A DNA stretch of 6,471 bases, from positions 1 to 6,471 of the forward strand of contig JAGHGS010000016.1 in the NCBI GenBank assembly GCA_017888105.1. The letters run 5' to 3'. The position numbers were made by a program, and so were the translations under genes. Below are positions 1 to 5,909 of this stretch, piece by piece. Positions within the stretch are counted from its first letter, which is position 1; each line of letters opens with the position of its first letter. The DNA comes from Bacilli bacterium. GTDB lineage: Bacteria; Bacillota_I; Bacilli_A; RF39; UBA660. The notes under the pieces were generated by a model. That model saw only the letters and a program-made list of their open reading frames with translations, was not told the origin of the DNA and made no database searches.

Positions 1-318
1 ATGATAAGCTTCTTGCATACAATCAATTTTTTCTTTTAGGATAATTTTTTCATTTTCAAGAAGTTTAATTCTTGCTTCTTTTGTAGAATCCCCTTCATCA
101 TAAAGCCTAATATATTCTTTTAAAACAGCAATAGAAAGACCCGCACTACGCATACACTTAACAAATTCTATTCTATCCAAATCTTCTTTAGAATATTCTC
201 TAATTCCACTTTCATTCTTTCTTATTGGACCAATCAATCCCTCCTTTTCATAATACCTTAATGTATCTTTACTCAAATCATAATTACTTGCTACTTCTTG
301 TATAGTTATTTTTATCAC
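1..318 (-). CDS. MerR-family regulator, AdhR/NmlR-like, C-terminus cut by window edge
   Basis: The 106 visible codons form a MerR N-terminal winged helix followed by the start of the dimerisation coiled coil. With the GTG start, residues 16-31 read SKDTLRYYEKEGLIGP, the classic MerR recognition helix and wing. They are followed by SGIREYSKEDLDRIEF and then KCMRSAGLSIAVLKEY with Cys55. From memory, this Cys stretch closely matches Bacillus AdhR (KCMRNAGLS), whose Cys52 senses formaldehyde and methylglyoxal by thiol alkylation, so an aldehyde or electrophile sensor is the best guess. Its likely target, often an oxidoreductase, would lie beyond position 1. The GTG at 316-318 is the only conventional start, but it sits inside the GAGGTGAT ribosome-binding sequence and has none of its own. 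An ATA at 307-309 is ideally spaced and would make the cysteine residue 52. The family is certain; the start and the ligand are not. Confidence 0.9.
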   Translation of the reverse strand, partial: MIKITIQEVASNYDLSKDTLRYYEKEGLIGPIRKNESGIREYSKEDLDRIEFVKCMRSAGLSIAVLKEYIRLYDEGDSTKEARIKLLENEKIILKEKIDCMQEAYH

Positions 319-327
319 CTCAAACTA

Positions 328-358
328 ATCATACTACTTGAAGTATACTCCAAGTCAA
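328..358 (-). promoter_or_regulatory. MerR-type promoter with palindromic operator in a 19-bp spacer
   Basis: On the minus strand, -35 TTGACT (353-358) and -10 TATGAT (328-333) are separated by exactly 19 bp, the over-long spacer typical of MerR-activated promoters. The spacer region holds a 20-bp inverted repeat at 336-355 with half-sites ACTTGGAGTA and TACTTCAAGT, symmetric except for one base pair. This is the CTTGGAGT-type operator known for NmlR/AdhR-like regulators. The expected transcription start is near 319-322, almost on top of the GAGGTGAT ribosome-binding sequence, so the leader would be nearly absent. It probably gives autoregulation of the MerR gene and drives whatever follows it to the left. 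Confidence 0.85.
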
Positions 359-363
359 GCTTT

Positions 364-385
364 TTTTAAAAGAAAAAAGAGAAAT
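364..385. repeat. Left copy of 22-bp direct repeat bracketing the operon
   Basis: Plus-strand TTTTAAAAG followed by AAAAAAGAGAAAT. It matches 5878-5899 at 20 of 22 positions in the same orientation; the only differences are an adjacent AG/GA swap. It lies just outside the stop codon of the last operon gene. It could be a recombination or insertion scar, but it is low-complexity and overlaps the terminator, so convergent terminator sequence is a serious alternative. Confidence 0.4.
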
Positions 386-399
386 TTACTACAATTCTC
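373..399 (-). terminator. Weak intrinsic terminator of the kinase/isomerase gene
   Basis: Minus-strand GAGAA (395-399) pairs with TTCTC (379-383) across an 11-base loop, followed by six T (373-378). The stem includes the last codons and the loop contains the TAG stop (389-391). With a 5-bp stem and long loop it is weaker than the terminator at 5882-5909, so some read-through into the MerR gene is possible. Confidence 0.5.
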
Positions 400-2353
400 C
401 TTTATAAAAATAAATCTTCATAGCATCTTCACTATATACAGGCTTAGAAATATCTATATTCAAAAAATTTGCAATATAATATATTAAATATTGAGAAGCA
501 ATTAATAAATCATATTCACATAATATTCCATCATATCTACTTTCAATAATGAAATTTTGACTATTTTCTAAATATTTTAATAATCGTTTTTCATATAAAC
601 TTGTGGTTTTTTGTTTAAAATAAATATTTTTTTTACTACTCAAATGTTCGTAATTAATAAATCGTCCATGTGAAAAATTCTTCTTTTCATGAATTAAAGC
701 GTTGTATATACCAGATTCAATGATCTTACTTTCCAAATCAACACAAGCTGATTCTGTAAAATCTCCCATAAAAATATTAAAACTACTCCCGATAGCCAAA
801 AATTCTTTTAACATTTTTCTATTTTCCTTAAAATAATTGGTAAAGTAATTTTTCCAATAATTTATACTATCTCTAATAAATTCAACAATATCACTATTTA
901 CTTTTTCATCAAAATATAATTTCAAAAACAAACTTGCCGGAGCTAAAGCGCCCTCAAATGATAAAAAGCCCCTTTCTTTTCCTTTATTTACTCCCGAGCG
1001 ATAAGAAATAATATGTTCTTTAGATATTCCTGTTTTTGTCACAACTTTTTGTAATTCTCCTTTAGTTATAATATATTTCTTTCCTCCACTAATTAAACTT
1101 GTTGCAACACATAAATCGTCAGTCGTTCCAGAATAAGTAAATAAAAATACTGCCTCTAAACACTTATTATTTCTATAATATAAATCTCTAGGGTACAAAG
1201 AAATCGTATTTACCCCATATAATTGATTAATAACTTTTGATGCGAATTTTGCCCCAGCAAAAGAACCACCTGTACCAACAAAAATAATATTATTTAAATT
1301 ATCAAAATTAATTTTAACCAATTTATCATAAGCTCCACTATTAACAGCATTAATAACTCTTGTTTCTAGATTATTAATATTGATATTGCATCTTTTTATT
1401 TGCTTTCTAACCACTAAATCAAAATTATTACAAGTACAATTATCCCCAGACTTTTTTATTTTATATAAATTTTGAATATGTCCCCTTGCTCCCATTTTTT
1501 TAACAACTTTTTTCGTAAGTTTAGTAGCCTTATCAAAAGTAGAATCAATAAATTTATAATCAATAATATAATCATTTTTTATATATTCACTAATAAATAC
1601 AGCAAAAAAAGCATCTCCTGCACCTGTTGGGTCAACTTCAACCTCTGGATTAACTAGCGCTTTACTAACTTTATGATGATTAAAAACAAAATCAGATCCT
1701 TTGCTTCCTCTCGTAACAATTATCATTTTAGGTTGTAATAAACCATATACATCTTCTAATAATTTCAAAGAAAATCTATTCTTTAAATATTTTTCTACAC
1801 GTTCATTCAAGTTTATAATATCAAATTTACCTTTTATCTTGTTTAATATTTCTTGATTACTCAAACTCTCTAATTCAAAATATTGCCCTAAATCCAACAT
1901 CTTTTTACTATTACAATTATCAATAATAATTTGATTTTTATCATTTAAATTATCAAAAACCAAAACATCATCCTCATTAATTTGCTTTAAAATATTATTT
2001 ACTTCGATTTCACTTTCTAAATACCATTTTTTTGTATTACAAAAAGGGCATCTTTTCTTAGAAATAAACTCAAGTTTACCATTTGCTTCTTGATAAAGAA
2101 CGTGAAAAGAGCGAGTATGTATATCTTTCTTAATTTTGACTCCATCAATATTTACCCCAACATCTTTTAAACTATCAATAGCTACTTTACCTAAAGTATC
2201 ATCACCACAAACTCCATAAACAGCTGTATTCAAACCTAACTTAGCAATATTAAAAATGATATTATGTGAGCTCATTCCTCCACTTACTCCTATAAGTTTA
2301 CCGTTTTTATAATAAAAATCAGTAACCAAATCGCCTATACTAATTACCTTCAT
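389..2353 (-). CDS. PfkB-family kinase fused to double SIS (sugar-phosphate isomerase-like) domain
   Basis: 654 residues; a cytosolic enzyme with no signal peptide or membrane segment. Residues 1-292 are a PfkB (ribokinase-fold) kinase: GVSGGMSSHN at 22-31 is the N-terminal GG substrate motif, TRGSKGS at 214-220 is the nucleotide-side motif, and VDPTGAGDAFF at 240-250 carries catalytic Asp247 and the anion hole. It should phosphorylate a sugar or nucleoside with ATP. Residues about 330-654 form a two-lobed SIS module: VGTGGSFAG (359-367) and TYSGTTDD (406-413) make the first phosphosugar pocket, and DLESKIIESG (539-548) with NFSHGRF (559-565) resemble the Glu/His segment of the second lobe in GlmS-like isomerases. 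Unusual features are a C-x2-C in the kinase (Cys102, Cys105, in RCPFCNTKKWY) and C-x-C in the linker (Cys306, Cys308). The ATG overlaps the preceding stop (ATGA), with a GGTGAT ribosome-binding sequence six bases upstream, implying translational coupling. Domains are sure; the substrate is unknown. Confidence 0.9.
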   Translation of the reverse strand: MKVISIGDLVTDFYYKNGKLIGVSGGMSSHNIIFNIAKLGLNTAVYGVCGDDTLGKVAIDSLKDVGVNIDGVKIKKDIHTRSFHVLYQEANGKLEFISKKRCPFCNTKKWYLESEIEVNNILKQINEDDVLVFDNLNDKNQIIIDNCNSKKMLDLGQYFELESLSNQEILNKIKGKFDIINLNERVEKYLKNRFSLKLLEDVYGLLQPKMIIVTRGSKGSDFVFNHHKVSKALVNPEVEVDPTGAGDAFFAVFISEYIKNDYIIDYKFIDSTFDKATKLTKKVVKKMGARGHIQNLYKIKKSGDNCTCNNFDLVVRKQIKRCNININNLETRVINAVNSGAYDKLVKINFDNLNNIIFVGTGGSFAGAKFASKVINQLYGVNTISLYPRDLYYRNNKCLEAVFLFTYSGTTDDLCVATSLISGGKKYIITKGELQKVVTKTGISKEHIISYRSGVNKGKERGFLSFEGALAPASLFLKLYFDEKVNSDIVEFIRDSINYWKNYFTNYFKENRKMLKEFLAIGSSFNIFMGDFTESACVDLESKIIESGIYNALIHEKKNFSHGRFINYEHLSSKKNIYFKQKTTSLYEKRLLKYLENSQNFIIESRYDGILCEYDLLIASQYLIYYIANFLNIDISKPVYSEDAMKIYFYKGEL

Positions 2354-2370
2354 TTTTTTATCACCCTTTT
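2350..2370 (-). other. ATGA gene overlap with in-phase A7 slippery heptamer
   Basis: The 774-residue gene ends ATA AAA AAA TGA and the next gene's ATG shares four bases with that stop. The seven A at 2353-2359 are phased as A AAA AAA in the upstream frame, directly before TGA. A -1 slip would continue into the kinase/isomerase frame and produce a single chain of about 1,428 residues. GGTGAT at 2360-2365 is both the ribosome-binding sequence for reinitiation and a possible stimulator of slippage. The overlap is seen; the slippage is only a possibility. Confidence 0.5.
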
Positions 2371-4674
2371 TACTAATAGTACTTCACTTTTTGGAGAATA
2401 ATCTCCATTTTTTATTAAACATTCTAAGATTTTTCTTCTGTTTAAATCAAAGATTCCTAAAGAATCCTCATATAAATTTTCACTATATCTATCTCTCCAA
2501 CTATATGGACTAGGAAAATATAAACCCTCTATAAAATTAAAGAAATTTCTATAATCAACTGCCCCATGGTTTGGTAAAAACATTTGACTAATTCTATTCA
2601 CTCCTGGATATCTTACAGCAACTATTTTGTCAACATCTATGCCTATATCAAAAAAAGTAGTTAAAACTAATTGCATTGTTTTCCCTGTCAATAAATTATC
2701 ATCTAAAATAATATATTTCTTTTGTTGATCTATTCCCAAAAGTTCAATCCCACCAGCCTCAGAAATATCAAAAAATCTTAATTCTAATGACTGCTTTTTA
2801 GCATACCCTGTTACATTTCTATTAAATTTCAATATAGAAACATCATTCAATCTATTATCAATCGCTTTCATTATAATTGGTAATTCTAAGCCCCCATAGC
2901 ACACTCCACAAATACCTTTATCAAAAATATTAGAATCTTTTTGCATAGTCAAATAACAAGTAATAAAATTTTCAGCAAAATTATCTATCTCTCTATACGC
3001 TCTAAAATCTTTAGAATAATTGCCTTTATCTTTGTACTTTGTAAATTCTGCGATAAACTCATTAGTAATTAAAATAACACTTTTAATTAAATTTGTAATA
3101 TCAACACAATTAATTTTATAACTTTCATTAAATGAAATATTTTTCATCAAATCTTCTGTAATTACTAAAGCATGATAAAGTTTATTCAATAACGATTCTT
3201 GAATGGATGCCTCTAAATTAACTATTACACTTTTTAAAATATCATTACTAATAATTTGTTGATTCAACAAAACTAACAAATAATTTCTGATATTATCAAT
3301 TAAACCTAATATCATTTTAGTATTATTTAAATCATTTACATCAAAAAGTTGATTAATTGCTATGAAAGCTTTTGAAAAGAAATCTACATTATTATTTAAC
3401 CATTCATACACCATTTCCCTAGTAGTTAAATCTTCTTGCGTATTTTCGTCATGAAGTCTTTGTGATAAAAAATAGTAATAAGTTTTTGAACCTCTTAATA
3501 AAATATTTTCATTATCATACATTGAATAACACAGACTAAAATCATTACATATAAGCCATAACTGCTTTAATGGATTATCATCTGGTATTGTAATCCAATC
3601 ATACATAGGAATTTTAACACTTCCACTCGAAGAATCAAATACACTAGAAATTCCATCAATAGTTTGAAACTTATTATTAATCAAATTATTAAAATAGATA
3701 ATTTTATTATTTTTACCTTGATTCATTTTCTTTTCAATTATAGCATATGCTCTTGCATATTCACTTTGAATAGCATGCTCTAAACAGATTGTTGGCAATA
3801 ATTTTGCTTTTTTTAGTAAACTTAAAGTTCCATTAACACCCGTTATTATTTTGCCATTTTCAATAATTGGAAAACACTTATCAACATCTCCACTAGTTTT
3901 CCCAACACTAAAACCCTGAGAACATTGTAACATAGAATAATCATTTCCGAATTTATCTCCGCAATCTCCAACTCGAAGCATTGAATTCTGAGGAATCCCT
4001 ATTATTTTTTCGGCAATTTTTATAGCTTTATCTTTAGTTGCAGTACCTATTTGTAAAACTTGTTTACCATTATGCATTCCTATTGTCAAATTAAGATTAG
4101 AATTTTTATAACTTCCTATTAATAAATTAATGAAATCAAAAACTTTATTATTATATTCTATATCATCACTTAAAATCATTATTCTTATATTTATTATAGT
4201 ATTTGTTTTAGAATCGGTTGAATAAGTAATCTTACAGCATTTATCAAAGTTAAGATCTTTAAATAAAGTAATAATTTTTTTGTTTAATTCTTCCAATTGA
4301 ATAAGGTCTTCTTTAGAAGATATATATTCACTAACATTAAACAATTGTTTACTTTCATTACCAGTCATAAATAACCTTGCGCCATCATTAGTAAGAGCAT
4401 ACATTCTTAACAATTGTTTATCAGTAACGTCATATTTATTTTTTAAATCATTAACAATATCATTTAATAAATCACTTAAACCGGTTTCTCCTCTACCCGT
4501 AATAAAAAGAATTGGAATATGTCTCTTTAATAGATTAGCTAATATTGGCAAAATACGAGAATCTATTTTTGTAGAATGTTCTATAGTTAAAGTACCATCA
4601 ATATCAAAACATACAGCATTATATTTTTGTTGCAGTGCTCTCTTATAATTATTTAACAATTCTTGACTTACCAT
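2350..4674 (-). CDS. HAD phosphatase - helical middle domain - phosphoribosyltransferase fusion
   Basis: 774 residues, cytosolic. Residues about 15-290 are a HAD phosphatase: FDIDGTLT (23-30) gives nucleophile Asp24 and acid/base Asp26, FITGRGE (57-63) gives motif II Thr59, TKDKAIKIAEKIIGI (213-227) gives the motif III lysine, and VGDCGDKFGNDYSML (235-249) gives the metal-binding acids. The roughly 150-residue stretch between motifs II and III, with LTNDGARLF (94-102), fits a C2 cap as in Cof or phosphomannomutase-like enzymes. Residues about 300-580 are mostly helical and I recognise no family; they contain IPMYDWITIPDDNPLKQLW (355-373). Residues about 585-730 are a type I phosphoribosyltransferase: ICGVCYGGLELP (588-599), then the PRPP loop YIILDDNLLTGKTM (654-667) with Asp658-Asp659 and TGKT. 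It could add or remove a ribose 5-phosphate while the HAD domain removes phosphate. The start is ATG, with TAGGAG overlapping the preceding stop, nine bases away. Base and substrate are unknown. Confidence 0.88.
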   Translation of the reverse strand: MVSQELLNNYKRALQQKYNAVCFDIDGTLTIEHSTKIDSRILPILANLLKRHIPILFITGRGETGLSDLLNDIVNDLKNKYDVTDKQLLRMYALTNDGARLFMTGNESKQLFNVSEYISSKEDLIQLEELNKKIITLFKDLNFDKCCKITYSTDSKTNTIINIRIMILSDDIEYNNKVFDFINLLIGSYKNSNLNLTIGMHNGKQVLQIGTATKDKAIKIAEKIIGIPQNSMLRVGDCGDKFGNDYSMLQCSQGFSVGKTSGDVDKCFPIIENGKIITGVNGTLSLLKKAKLLPTICLEHAIQSEYARAYAIIEKKMNQGKNNKIIYFNNLINNKFQTIDGISSVFDSSSGSVKIPMYDWITIPDDNPLKQLWLICNDFSLCYSMYDNENILLRGSKTYYYFLSQRLHDENTQEDLTTREMVYEWLNNNVDFFSKAFIAINQLFDVNDLNNTKMILGLIDNIRNYLLVLLNQQIISNDILKSVIVNLEASIQESLLNKLYHALVITEDLMKNISFNESYKINCVDITNLIKSVILITNEFIAEFTKYKDKGNYSKDFRAYREIDNFAENFITCYLTMQKDSNIFDKGICGVCYGGLELPIIMKAIDNRLNDVSILKFNRNVTGYAKKQSLELRFFDISEAGGIELLGIDQQKKYIILDDNLLTGKTMQLVLTTFFDIGIDVDKIVAVRYPGVNRISQMFLPNHGAVDYRNFFNFIEGLYFPSPYSWRDRYSENLYEDSLGIFDLNRRKILECLIKNGDYSPKSEVLLVKRVIKK

Positions 4675-4683
4675 ACTACTCTC

Positions 4684-5163
4684 CTATAAAATTCTACGCA
4701 AACTTTTCACGACTTCAAATTGATTGGAAGAATCTAAATTTTCACTAAAATAAATACTTCTTCCTCCCTTTTGTTCCCAATCAATTAAATTTTTAATACT
4801 ATCATCAATTAAAATTTCGCCATTATTCGGTAAATATATTTGGCTTTTTTTAATATATGGTGGAACAAATAAAATTGGTATCTCAATATTTCTGGTTCTT
4901 AAAGCTCTCACCTTTGCTTCCATTTCAAGCAAAGTATGAATTTTAGTTAAAATAGCGATTTGCTTAGATTTACTTTGTGCTTCTAATATATAATCAATAG
5001 CATTATTTATTACTTTGGCTTCTTCTAATAATTCAAACCAGTCTAACTCTTCAAAAAAAGCATTCCAACTTATATCAGGTCTTAACTTTTTTCTGTCAAC
5101 AACTCTTTTCTCTGTATCAAATATTACTCCATCAAAATCAATAAAAATATTCTCTTTAGACAT
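4684..5163 (-). CDS. Small HAD phosphatase, 5'(3')-deoxyribonucleotidase-like
   Basis: 159 residues from the ATG at 5161-5163. That start is preferred over the in-frame GTG at 5170-5172, because GAGG at 5173-5176 lies eight bases before the ATG and overlaps the GTG region. IFIDFDGVIFDTE (6-18) is HAD motif I with nucleophile Asp9 and acid/base Asp11. AILTKIHT (70-77) carries motif II Thr73, YIKKSQIY (103-110) the motif III lysine, and EILIDDSIKNL (117-127) the metal-binding pair Asp120-Asp121. About 55 helical residues between motifs I and II make a small C1-type cap. This layout and the PPYIKKS/IDDS ending resemble bacterial nucleotidases of the 5'(3')-deoxyribonucleotidase group, so dephosphorylation of a nucleotide or similar small phosphate ester is likely. 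It is the first gene of the operon, behind the promoter at 5182-5217, and differs in cap class from the HAD domain of the next gene, so the two probably act on different intermediates. Confidence 0.85.
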   Translation of the reverse strand: MSKENIFIDFDGVIFDTEKRVVDRKKLRPDISWNAFFEELDWFELLEEAKVINNAIDYILEAQSKSKQIAILTKIHTLLEMEAKVRALRTRNIEIPILFVPPYIKKSQIYLPNNGEILIDDSIKNLIDWEQKGGRSIYFSENLDSSNQFEVVKSLRRIL

Positions 5164-5181
5164 AGCTAACACCTCAATAAA

Positions 5182-5217
5182 CTTATTATATCACACTTAT
5201 AGGAAATATTTTGTCTA
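5182..5217 (-). promoter_or_regulatory. Putative promoter of the three-enzyme operon (extended -10)
   Basis: The 56-base gap after the WYL gene contains TGATATAAT on the minus strand, a perfect TATAAT (5185-5190) with the TG extension. The nearest -35-like box, TAGACA (5212-5217), is 21 bp upstream, too far for normal spacing, so activity would rest on the extended -10 or on an activator. Start of transcription would be near 5178, leaving a leader of about 15 bases carrying GAGG at 5173-5176. The stretch GTGATATAATAAG is 11/13 identical to the promoter of the WYL gene. Confidence 0.6.
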
Positions 5218-5219
5218 AA

Positions 5220-5813
5220 TTATTTGCTATTTAATTTTATTCTATCTATCTCAAAATGTCTAATATCATTTCTCAATTCACAATACGCAGTTACATAGAA
5301 TGTGCTATCATAATTAAATATTTGTAAAGGATGAATTATTCTTTCTTGCCATTCCTGATTTAAATTTCTATATAATATTTTTAATGGTGTTTTATTAGAA
5401 ATTGCATCATTTAAAGCAAAGTACAATTCAGATTTATCAATAATACCATTATCTAAAAAAAATTTACTTTTTTCTTCCTCTACATCACTTGCAAATTGAA
5501 TTCTATTAATTAATTTTCTATATTTTATAATATCTTTATATCCTATTTTTTCTAATATCACATTAATATTTTCTAACAATTGAATATCATATTTATTAAA
5601 ATGATTATACTGGTTTTTAACATTTATAATATAATATCCTCCATTAGGTCCCATAAAAGTTTCAATTGGAATTCCTGCTTGTTCTAATTCACATTTGTAA
5701 TACCTTATCATTCGCTCAGTAATGCCTATTTTTTCTGATAATTCCTTTACACTATATTTATTTCCTGTATTTAAATAGTTTAACATTTGAATAGCATTTG
5801 ATATTTTACCCAT
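5220..5813 (-). CDS. Winged-helix/WYL-domain transcriptional regulator
   Basis: 197 residues. Residues 1-62 form a DeoR-like (HTH_11) winged helix: KYSVKELSEKIGITERMIRYYKCELEQAGIPIE (19-51, with the recognition helix near 32-43) and the wing GPNGGYYI (55-62). Residues about 128-192 are a WYL domain: LKILYRN, then ERIIHPLQIFNYDSTFYVTAYC and RHFEIDRI, where FYV (172-174) replaces W-Y-L and Arg181, Arg185, Asp190 and Arg191 are the expected ligand-contact region. The protein ends directly after DRI, so it lacks the C-terminal WCX extension of the common ~300-residue family members. WYL domains bind nucleic acid or nucleotide ligands and often control defence or DNA-stress loci. This gene sits just upstream of the enzyme operon in the same orientation and likely controls itself and that operon; whether as activator or repressor cannot be seen. 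ATG start, GAGG ten bases upstream. Confidence 0.88.
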   Translation of the reverse strand: MGKISNAIQMLNYLNTGNKYSVKELSEKIGITERMIRYYKCELEQAGIPIETFMGPNGGYYIINVKNQYNHFNKYDIQLLENINVILEKIGYKDIIKYRKLINRIQFASDVEEEKSKFFLDNGIIDKSELYFALNDAISNKTPLKILYRNLNQEWQERIIHPLQIFNYDSTFYVTAYCELRNDIRHFEIDRIKLNSK

Positions 5814-5832
5814 TTCTTCACTTCCTCATCTT

Positions 5833-5866
5833 ATTTTATCATATTAATATACTTTTTTCATTTCTA
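5833..5866 (-). promoter_or_regulatory. Putative promoter of the WYL regulator gene
   Basis: Two overlapping readings exist on the minus strand. One is -10 TATGAT (5838-5843) with -35 TAGAAA (5861-5866) at 17 bp. The other is -10 TAAAAT (5833-5838) with a TG extension and -35 ATGAAA (5856-5861), also at 17 bp. Both give a short leader into the ATG at 5813. The -10 block ATGATAAAATAAG (5830-5842) resembles the one upstream of the enzyme operon. Confidence 0.55.
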
Positions 5867-5879
5867 ATAAATATTTATT
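5866..5879. repeat. 14-bp perfect palindrome beside the WYL promoter
   Basis: AATAAATATTTATT is its own reverse complement. It abuts the -35 region of the WYL gene promoter, a possible operator position. A second 10-bp palindrome, ATATTAATAT, is at 5841-5850. Because the sequence is only A and T, such palindromes arise readily by chance. Confidence 0.3.
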
Positions 5880-5899
5880 TTAAAGAAAAAAAGAGAAAT
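5878..5899. repeat. Right copy of 22-bp direct repeat bracketing the operon
   Basis: Plus-strand TTTTAAAGA followed by AAAAAAGAGAAAT; same orientation and 20/22 identical to 364-385. It overlaps the terminator T-tract and half the stem. The WYL gene plus the three-enzyme operon lie exactly between the two copies. Confidence 0.4.
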
Positions 5900-5909
5900 A
5901 ACTTCTCTT
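5882..5909 (-). terminator. Intrinsic terminator of the right-hand gene
   Basis: Minus-strand AAGAGAA (5903-5909) and TTCTCTT (5891-5897) form a 7-bp stem with a 5-base loop, followed by a T-rich tract (5882-5890). The stem begins within the TAA stop codon at 5908-5910. This separates the right-hand gene from the WYL/enzyme block. Confidence 0.75.

Noticed and set aside
1472..1657. 61-codon open frame on the plus strand
   Set aside because: It lies wholly inside the PfkB coding sequence on the opposite strand, is Asn/Ile/Phe/Lys/Ser-rich as expected from AT-rich antisense, and matches no family I know.
2350..2352. Mycoplasma code (TGA read as Trp)
   Set aside because: TGA ends the HAD-PRTase gene exactly at the next gene's ATG, and Trp in the enzymes is encoded by TGG, so the standard bacterial code fits.
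5170..5172. GTG start for the small HAD gene
   Set aside because: It overlaps the GAGGTG ribosome-binding sequence; the ATG at 5161-5163 is correctly spaced from it.
5015..5218. 67-codon open frame on the plus strand
   Set aside because: It is antisense to the small HAD gene and runs through its promoter; it has low-complexity Ser/Asn/Leu content and no convincing ribosome-binding site.
5814..5907. Riboswitch or small RNA in the gap between the right-hand gene and the WYL gene
   Set aside because: The 94 bases are almost entirely accounted for by a promoter and a terminator; no structured leader or room for one.
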